A stretch of DNA of 64,000 nucleotides from Ottowia sp. oral taxon 894 (GTDB lineage Bacteria > Pseudomonadota > Gammaproteobacteria > Burkholderiales > Burkholderiaceae_C), in contig NZ_CP012073.1 in NCBI RefSeq assembly GCF_001262075.1, positions 1,116,001 to 1,180,000 on the forward strand, written 5' to 3'. The notes under the pieces are model-generated. The model was not told where the DNA came from. It saw only the letters and a list, made by a program, of their open reading frames with translations, and did not search any database. Both the position numbers and the translations under genes were made by a program. Each line of letters opens with the position of its first letter. Position 1 is the stretch's first letter. This document shows positions 59,272 through 64,000 of this stretch, one piece after another.

Positions 59272-61740
59272 ATGCCTGCCGCCCCGGATTCCGAAGCCCC
59301 CGCCGCCCTTGCCGTTCTCACGCCCGCCGCCTTTGCCGCCGCGCGCGGGCAGGCGGCCCACGCGTTGCTGGAGGGGCTGAATGCCGAGCAGCGCGCCGCT
59401 GTCACCCTGCCGGCGGAGCACGCGCTCATTCTGGCCGGGGCCGGTTCGGGCAAGACGCGGGTGCTGACCACGCGCATTGCCTGGCTGTTGCAGACGGGGC
59501 AGGTGTCGCCCGGCGGCGTGCTGGCCGTGACGTTTACCAACAAGGCCGCGCGCGAGATGCAGGCGCGTCTGGCGGCCATGCTGCCGCTGAATGCGCGGGG
59601 CATGTGGATGGGCACGTTTCACGGGCTGGCCAACCGGCTTTTGCGCACGCACTGGAAGGCGGCGGGGCTGCCGCAGTCGTTTCAGGTGCTGGATGTGCAG
59701 GATCAGCTCGCCGCCATCAAGCGCCTGTGCAAGCAGTTCAACGTGGATGAGGAGCGCTGGCCTGCCAGGCAGCTGCAATGGTTCATCAACGGCTGCAAGG
59801 AAGAGGGCTTGCGCCCGCCCGATGTGCCGGTGAAAGACGCCGACAGCCGCCGCAAGGTGGAGCTGTACGAGCTGTATGAGCAGCAGTGCCAGCGCGAGGG
59901 CGTGGCCGACTTTGGCGAGCTGATGCTGCGCAGCTACGAGCTTCTGCGCGACCATGCCGATTTGCGCGGGCATTACCGCCAGCGCTTTGCACACATCCTG
60001 ATTGACGAGTTTCAGGACACCAACCGGCTGCAATACGCGTGGATCAAGATGCTGGCGGGCCTGCCGCAAGAGGGCAGCGCGCATACAGGCGAGCCAGAGC
60101 GCACGGGCGGGGCCATCATGGCCGTGGGCGATGACGACCAGAGCATCTACGCCTTTCGCGGCGCGCGCGTGGGCAACATGGCCGATTTCGTGCGCGAGTT
60201 CGGCGTGCGCCATCAAATCAAGCTGGAGCAGAACTACCGCAGCCACGGCCACATCCTGCACGCGGCCAATTTGCTCATCAGCCACAACCAGCGCCGCCTG
60301 GGCAAAAACCTGCGCACTGCGCTGGGCGCGGGCGAGCCGGTGCGCGTGCTGCAAGCGCCCAGCGACTTTGCCGAGGCCGAATGGGTGGTGGACGAAATCC
60401 GCCATCTCGTGCGCGAAGGCGGCCTGCCGCGCCAGCAAATCGCCGTGCTCTACCGCAGCAACGCGCAAAGCCGCGCCATCGAGTCGCAGCTGTTCAACGC
60501 GGGCGTGCCCTACCGCGTGTATGGCGGCCTGCGCTTTTTCGAGCGCGCCGAAATCAAGCACGCGCTGGCCTGGCTGCGCCTGTTGCTCAACCCGGCAGAC
60601 GACACGAGCTTTTTGCGCGTGGTCAATTTCCCGCCGCGCGGCATTGGCGCGCGCACGCTGGAGCAGCTGCAAGACGCCGCGCGCGCCGCGCATGCCCCGC
60701 TGCATCAGGCCGTGCCCGCGCTGACGGGCCGCGCCCGGGCGAACCTGGCCGCCTTCACCGGCCTGATTGCCACGCTGCGCCAGCAGGCCCAGGGCCAAAC
60801 GCTTGATCAAGTGGTGGAGCTGGTGGTGGAAGGCAGCGGCCTGGCCGATCACTACCGCGCCGAAAAAGACGGCCAGGAGCGCCTGGAAAACCTGCAAGAG
60901 CTGGCCAGCGCCGCCCAGGCCTTCGCCCAGCAGGAAGGCTTTGGCCGCGACGCCGTGGCGCTGCCTTCTGCCGCGCCGCAGATGGACGCAAGCATGGAAA
61001 CGGGAATGCCAGCGGAAATGGAAGCGCAAGCCGCGCCCGCCAGCGAACCGGCGGCAGGCGAGCCGCCGCTGGCCGCCTTTCTCACCCACGCCGCGCTGGA
61101 AGCGGGCGACAACCAGGCGCAGGCCGGGCAAGACGCCGTGCAGCTGATGACCGTGCACGCCAGCAAGGGGCTGGAGTTCGAGGCCGTGTTCATCACCGGC
61201 CTGGAAGAAGGCATCTTCCCGCACGACAACGCGCAAGCCAGCCCCGACGGGCTGGAAGAAGAGCGCCGCCTGATGTACGTGGCCATCACCCGCGCGCGCC
61301 AGCGCCTGTATCTCAGCCACGCGCAAGTGCGCATGCTCCACGGGCAAACCCGCTACAACGTGCGCAGCCGCTTTCTGGACGAAATGCCCGATGAAGCGCT
61401 CAAGTGGCTCACGCCCAAAAACCCGGGCCGCAGCCTGGCCGATGACGAAGCCTTCGGCAGCGCAGGCCGCCGCTTTGGTCTGAATGCCGGTTTGGGCGAA
61501 CGCGCCTGGCGGCCCATGCCTGACGCCGCCCGCGCCGCCGCCCTGCCCTCTGCCACCGCCAACACGCGCGAAGGCGCGCCCATCCGTGCGGGCATGCAGG
61601 TGTTTCACAACAAATTCGGTGAAGGCACCGTGCTTGAAATTCAGGGCACGGCAGACGACGCCAAGGCCCGCATTGAATTCAAGCGCCACGGCGTGAAGCT
61701 GCTGGCCCTGGCGGTGGCCCAGCTCACGCCCCTGCCCTGA
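59272..61740 (+). CDS. uvrD: UvrD/Rep-type superfamily I DNA helicase
   Basis: The 822-residue 3'-5' helicase has motif I AGAGSGKTRVLTTRI, motif II DEFQDTNRLQYAW, motif III GDDDQSIYAFRGA, motif IV QNYRSHGHILHAANLL and motifs V-VI VHASKGLEFEAVFITGLEEG and YVAITRARQRLYLSHA. It works in excision and mismatch repair and at stalled forks. An Ala/Glu/Met-rich insert of about 35 residues lies near residue 575. The start at 59272 is chosen over a 16-residue-longer frame. UvrD is preferred to Rep or PcrA by length and C-terminal Tudor-like region, with modest certainty. Confidence 0.92.
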   Translation: MPAAPDSEAPAALAVLTPAAFAAARGQAAHALLEGLNAEQRAAVTLPAEHALILAGAGSGKTRVLTTRIAWLLQTGQVSPGGVLAVTFTNKAAREMQARLAAMLPLNARGMWMGTFHGLANRLLRTHWKAAGLPQSFQVLDVQDQLAAIKRLCKQFNVDEERWPARQLQWFINGCKEEGLRPPDVPVKDADSRRKVELYELYEQQCQREGVADFGELMLRSYELLRDHADLRGHYRQRFAHILIDEFQDTNRLQYAWIKMLAGLPQEGSAHTGEPERTGGAIMAVGDDDQSIYAFRGARVGNMADFVREFGVRHQIKLEQNYRSHGHILHAANLLISHNQRRLGKNLRTALGAGEPVRVLQAPSDFAEAEWVVDEIRHLVREGGLPRQQIAVLYRSNAQSRAIESQLFNAGVPYRVYGGLRFFERAEIKHALAWLRLLLNPADDTSFLRVVNFPPRGIGARTLEQLQDAARAAHAPLHQAVPALTGRARANLAAFTGLIATLRQQAQGQTLDQVVELVVEGSGLADHYRAEKDGQERLENLQELASAAQAFAQQEGFGRDAVALPSAAPQMDASMETGMPAEMEAQAAPASEPAAGEPPLAAFLTHAALEAGDNQAQAGQDAVQLMTVHASKGLEFEAVFITGLEEGIFPHDNAQASPDGLEEERRLMYVAITRARQRLYLSHAQVRMLHGQTRYNVRSRFLDEMPDEALKWLTPKNPGRSLADDEAFGSAGRRFGLNAGLGERAWRPMPDAARAAALPSATANTREGAPIRAGMQVFHNKFGEGTVLEIQGTADDAKARIEFKRHGVKLLALAVAQLTPLP

Positions 61741-61843
61741 AGGGCCTGTTCAGCGCTTGGCCCGGAGCAAAAGCGTGGCAGCAGCGCCTTTCGCGCTTGC
61801 GCCCGGCAAGGGCCTGCCGCAGTCCTGAAAGCCGCCAGGAAGC

Positions 61844-61935
61844 ATCAAAAACAGGAGCAAAAACAAAGGGTTCTAAATGCCGACTTGCGCAGACTCCACT
61901 AGGACATACTGCTATTGATAAAAGAGCGAAATAAG
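61844..61935 (+). repeat. Dispersed repeat family A
   Basis: It reads AAAAACAGGAGCAAAAACAA, ATGCCGACTTGCGCA, CCACTAGGACATACTG and CTATTGATAAAAGAGCGAAA. It is near consensus and is followed within 300 bp by another copy. Confidence 0.85.
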
Positions 61936-61958
61936 GCTTTCGATTCGGCCTGCTTGTC

Positions 61959-62164
61959 ATGAAAAACGCCGATTGGCCCTCCCGGCTGTTTGATGCCGCC
62001 CTGGCCGCCTTTTTCGGCGCGCGGCGGACTCTGTGGGCATGCTGATTTCGGCCCTGCGGGACATTGAGCGCCTGCGCCTGCCTGGCGGCCGGTCAGGTTT
62101 TGGGTGGACGCTGCTTGCGCTGGCCGTGTGGACCGGCGCGCTCTGGCTTGCCGCGCCAAGCTGA
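61959..62164 (+). other. Two overlapping short frames, status uncertain
   Basis: Between two family A copies lie a 28-codon frame (61959-62045, MKNADWPSRLFDAALAAFFG...) and a 41-codon frame (62039-62164, MLISALRDIERLRLPGG... ending with the helix WTLLALAVWTGALWLAAP). The second ATG overlaps the first stop region. Neither has a clear ribosome-binding site. They may be tiny membrane peptides, a decayed gene or chance. The wider 61741-62382 gap holds no larger gene. Confidence 0.25.
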
Positions 62165-62222
62165 GGCAGGCCGCCCGAGGCCGGGCTTTTCGCGCCTACG
62201 CGCAGATTTTGGGCGGGCGATT

Positions 62223-62312
62223 TAAAAAAGAGGAGCGAATCCAGAAGATCAAAAACGGCTTTCGCGCCCTTTTCACCAGGACATCCTGCTATTGTTTGTG
62301 GAGCAAGAAAAG
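62223..62312 (+). repeat. Dispersed repeat family A
   Basis: It reads AAAAAGAGGAGCGAATCCAG, ACGGCTTTCGCGC, CACCAGGACATCC and TGCTATTGTTTGTGGAGCAA. It is the second copy in the 61741-62382 gap and has the same orientation as the first. Confidence 0.8.
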
Positions 62313-62382
62313 CCGGTCGATCGGTTGCCCCTTTCAGTTTCTCCCGGCCCCTTGCCGCCGCCTGGCCGGTTGCGGCGGTTGG

Positions 62383-63351
62383 TCAGCAATTGCAGCGGCG
62401 GGCGGCGTTTTTGCGTTTGGCGCGGCGCGGCGGCTTGCTGGCTTTGGGCGGCAAGACTTGCTCGGCCTGGGCAGGCTCTGCGGCGCGGGGCGCTTCAATG
62501 CGCTCTTTGCGCTCGATCACCTGCTGCGCTTGCTGCGGCTCGGGCGCAGGCTCTTCCTTCTTGGCGGGCCCTTGCGCGTCTGCCTCCGGGGCTGGGCGGG
62601 CGGGTTCGGCGGGCGGCGGCGCAGGTTCAGTCACGCGCGGGGCGGGCGCGTAGGGGAAGGGGGGCACGGCCAGCGCGCCGCTGGCGGCGGCGGCCTGGGC
62701 GGCGCGGGCCAGCTGGCGCGACCATTCCACGCCGGCATGGCCCGCGTTCAGAAAGTCGTCGTTGGAGCGCGTGACGGCTTCCAGCAGCGAAGGCTCCAGC
62801 AATGCGTGCACTTCGAGCAGTTGCTGGCCGTCGGGCACGCGCGCGGCCACCCAGGCGGCGGGCGGCGGGGTGAGGCCGCGCTGGCCCAGCCAGGCCCACA
62901 GCGCCGAGTTTTGGCGCTCCAGGTAGTGGTCAAACAGGGCGTCGCGCCGCATGCGCAGGCAGTTTTTGCTGGCCCGGCCTGACGCGCCGCCGGACACGCG
63001 CAGGCTTTCCAGCGCGGTGCAGCCCGCGCTTTGCGCCGGGGCCGCTTGCACGATGACCAGCGCCAGCCAGCGCCCTTCGGCGTCGCGCAGCCCCACGGCG
63101 CGCGTGGCGGCGCGGGCCACGGGCACGGGCATTTCGCCTGCCAGCCACGGGGCGTTTTCAGCGCCCAGATCGCGCCACTGCCCCACGCTGGCGGGGTAAA
63201 CGGTGATGCGCGGCGCGGCGCTGGCGGCGGAGCTGGCGCTGCCTTGCGCCGTGGCGGGCGTGGCGTGGCTGGCCGCGCGGTGGGCGCATCCGGCAGCGGC
63301 CAGGGCGGCGATGAGTGACAGGCCAAGGCAGAGGCGGTGGACGTGTTTCAT
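62383..63351 (-). CDS. Putative lipoprotein of unknown function
   Basis: The 322-residue precursor has a signal peptide with the lipobox LAAAGCAH. A compact region (about 45-225) contains SVGQWRDLGAENAPWLAGEM and CLRMRRDALFDHYLERQNSA. The last 95 residues are Pro/Ala/Glu/Lys-rich and end in a very basic stretch (KASKPPRRAKRKNAARR), which could bind peptidoglycan or LPS phosphate; that is a guess. No known family is recognised. Confidence 0.72.
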   Translation of the reverse strand: MKHVHRLCLGLSLIAALAAAGCAHRAASHATPATAQGSASSAASAAPRITVYPASVGQWRDLGAENAPWLAGEMPVPVARAATRAVGLRDAEGRWLALVIVQAAPAQSAGCTALESLRVSGGASGRASKNCLRMRRDALFDHYLERQNSALWAWLGQRGLTPPPAAWVAARVPDGQQLLEVHALLEPSLLEAVTRSNDDFLNAGHAGVEWSRQLARAAQAAAASGALAVPPFPYAPAPRVTEPAPPPAEPARPAPEADAQGPAKKEEPAPEPQQAQQVIERKERIEAPRAAEPAQAEQVLPPKASKPPRRAKRKNAARRCNC

Positions 63352-63450
63352 GGAGTCGGGAGCCTTTTCTGGAAGGGAGGTGGGAGAAGCGGCAGCTTCA
63401 AAAAAGAGAGCGGGTTGCGCTGATTGGGCAGGGGCTTGCGGGCGATTTCA

Positions 63451-63972
63451 TCATGAATGCTGCTGGAAAAAGCGCTCCACGGCTTCGATCAGCGCCTGCT
63501 GGTTCACATTGGCCTGCCCGCCTGCCGTGCGCGCGGCCACGTCTTGCATGAGCGCCAGCAGCGTCTGGCGGTGGTAGGCGGTGAATTTGCCGCTGCTTTT
63601 TTGCAGCACGGCGGGCACTTCCGGCGTGGCCAGCGGGTGTGCGCGCAGCAGGTGGGCGCTGGCCAGCCACAAGTCTTGCGCGTCTTTTTCCTGCATGCCC
63701 AGGCGCTGCGCCAGCAGCGCTTGCGTGGCGGCGCGGCGCTCTTCGGTCTGCGGCCCGGCGCATTCGGCCACGGCCAGCGCCAGCACGCCGGCCACGTCCA
63801 CGGGGTGCTCCAGCGCGTAAAGGGGCGAGAGGCTGACTTTCTTTTGCCAGGCGCGGCGGCGAAAGAAGGTGAGCGGGTTGAGCCAGCCTACGTCGATGCC
63901 CAGGCGTTTGAGTCCCTCGGCCACAAAAATCAGGGCCGTCAAAAGGCCCAGCAGCTGCATCAGAAATCCCAT
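63451..63972 (-). CDS. Small helical protein, possibly TerB-like
   Basis: The 173-residue product has an N-terminal hydrophobic helix (MQLLGLLTALIFVAEGL), then a basic stretch (FFRRRAWQKK) and an all-helical region (about 48-173) with YALEHPVDVAGVLALAVAEC. The helical part somewhat resembles TerB or other regulator-like folds, but I cannot name it with confidence. The gap 63352-63450 to the lipoprotein gene holds nothing recognisable, and the two may share a promoter. Confidence 0.65.
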   Translation of the reverse strand: MGFLMQLLGLLTALIFVAEGLKRLGIDVGWLNPLTFFRRRAWQKKVSLSPLYALEHPVDVAGVLALAVAECAGPQTEERRAATQALLAQRLGMQEKDAQDLWLASAHLLRAHPLATPEVPAVLQKSSGKFTAYHRQTLLALMQDVAARTAGGQANVNQQALIEAVERFFQQHS

Positions 63973-64000
63973 GAAAACGCCCTGAAAAAAGATAATCGGC

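Noticed and set aside
59257..61689. 810-codon minus-strand frame opposite uvrD
   Set aside because: It mirrors the helicase reading frame, is made of Ala/Gly/His/Gln-rich low-complexity sequence and has no homology signal.

Overview
The window is GC-rich, densely coded DNA from a beta-proteobacterium. It looks like a Burkholderiales member close to Comamonadaceae: gene content, Der/Hfq/HflX/HflK/HflC order, a tonB-exbB-exbD-hemP cluster and short dispersed intergenic repeats all point there. The genus cannot be fixed from the sequence alone. Almost everything reads as chromosomal; I see no insertion sequence, integrase or prophage gene.

Layout. 0-6.8 kb (+): der, hfq, hflX-hflK-hflC, a universal stress protein and a small membrane protein. 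6.8-10.9 kb (-): tRNA-Ser(CGA), the ohrR-ohr peroxide pair with two operator palindromes, and tonB-exbB-exbD-hemP, preceded by a Fur-box-like palindrome, a 25-residue membrane ORF and a possible small RNA. 11-16 kb (-): O-antigen ligase, a two-domain glycosyltransferase, a zinc-finger protein and ilvE. 16-20 kb (+): an AmpG-type transporter and kdsD-kdsC-lptC, with no lptA or lptB after lptC. 20-27.8 kb (-): a thioredoxin-like protein, methyltransferase, Wzt and Wzm, a parvulin foldase, a large exported protein and a lipoprotein. 27.8-38.9 kb (-): a type II secretion operon, gspE-F-G-H-I-J-K-L-M-C/N-D. 39-41 kb (-): fadD. 41.5-50.2 kb: a complete type II-C CRISPR-Cas locus. 50-64 kb: chaN, folP, ung, topB (with a SWIB tail), birA, a SPOR-domain protein, a UvrD-type helicase and two unassigned proteins.

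How the genes work together. The CRISPR locus has cas9 (1056 aa), cas1 and cas2, a tracrRNA gene divergent from cas9, and 59 repeats with 58 spacers. The tracrRNA anti-repeat matches the repeat exactly over 22 nt, which implies that crRNAs are read from the minus strand, opposite to the cas genes. That puts the transcription start at the end carrying the degenerate repeat. The 24.4-38.9 kb block groups a secretion machine, an abundant-looking exported protein, a periplasmic foldase and an O-polysaccharide exporter, suggesting (inference) an envelope or S-layer-like module.

The most unusual feature outside CRISPR is a family of about 85-90 bp repeats, at least 15 copies in 64 kb. Most lie between genes, but two sit in frame inside the leader regions of gspI and gspK, and one supplies the C-terminal codons of the AmpG-like gene.
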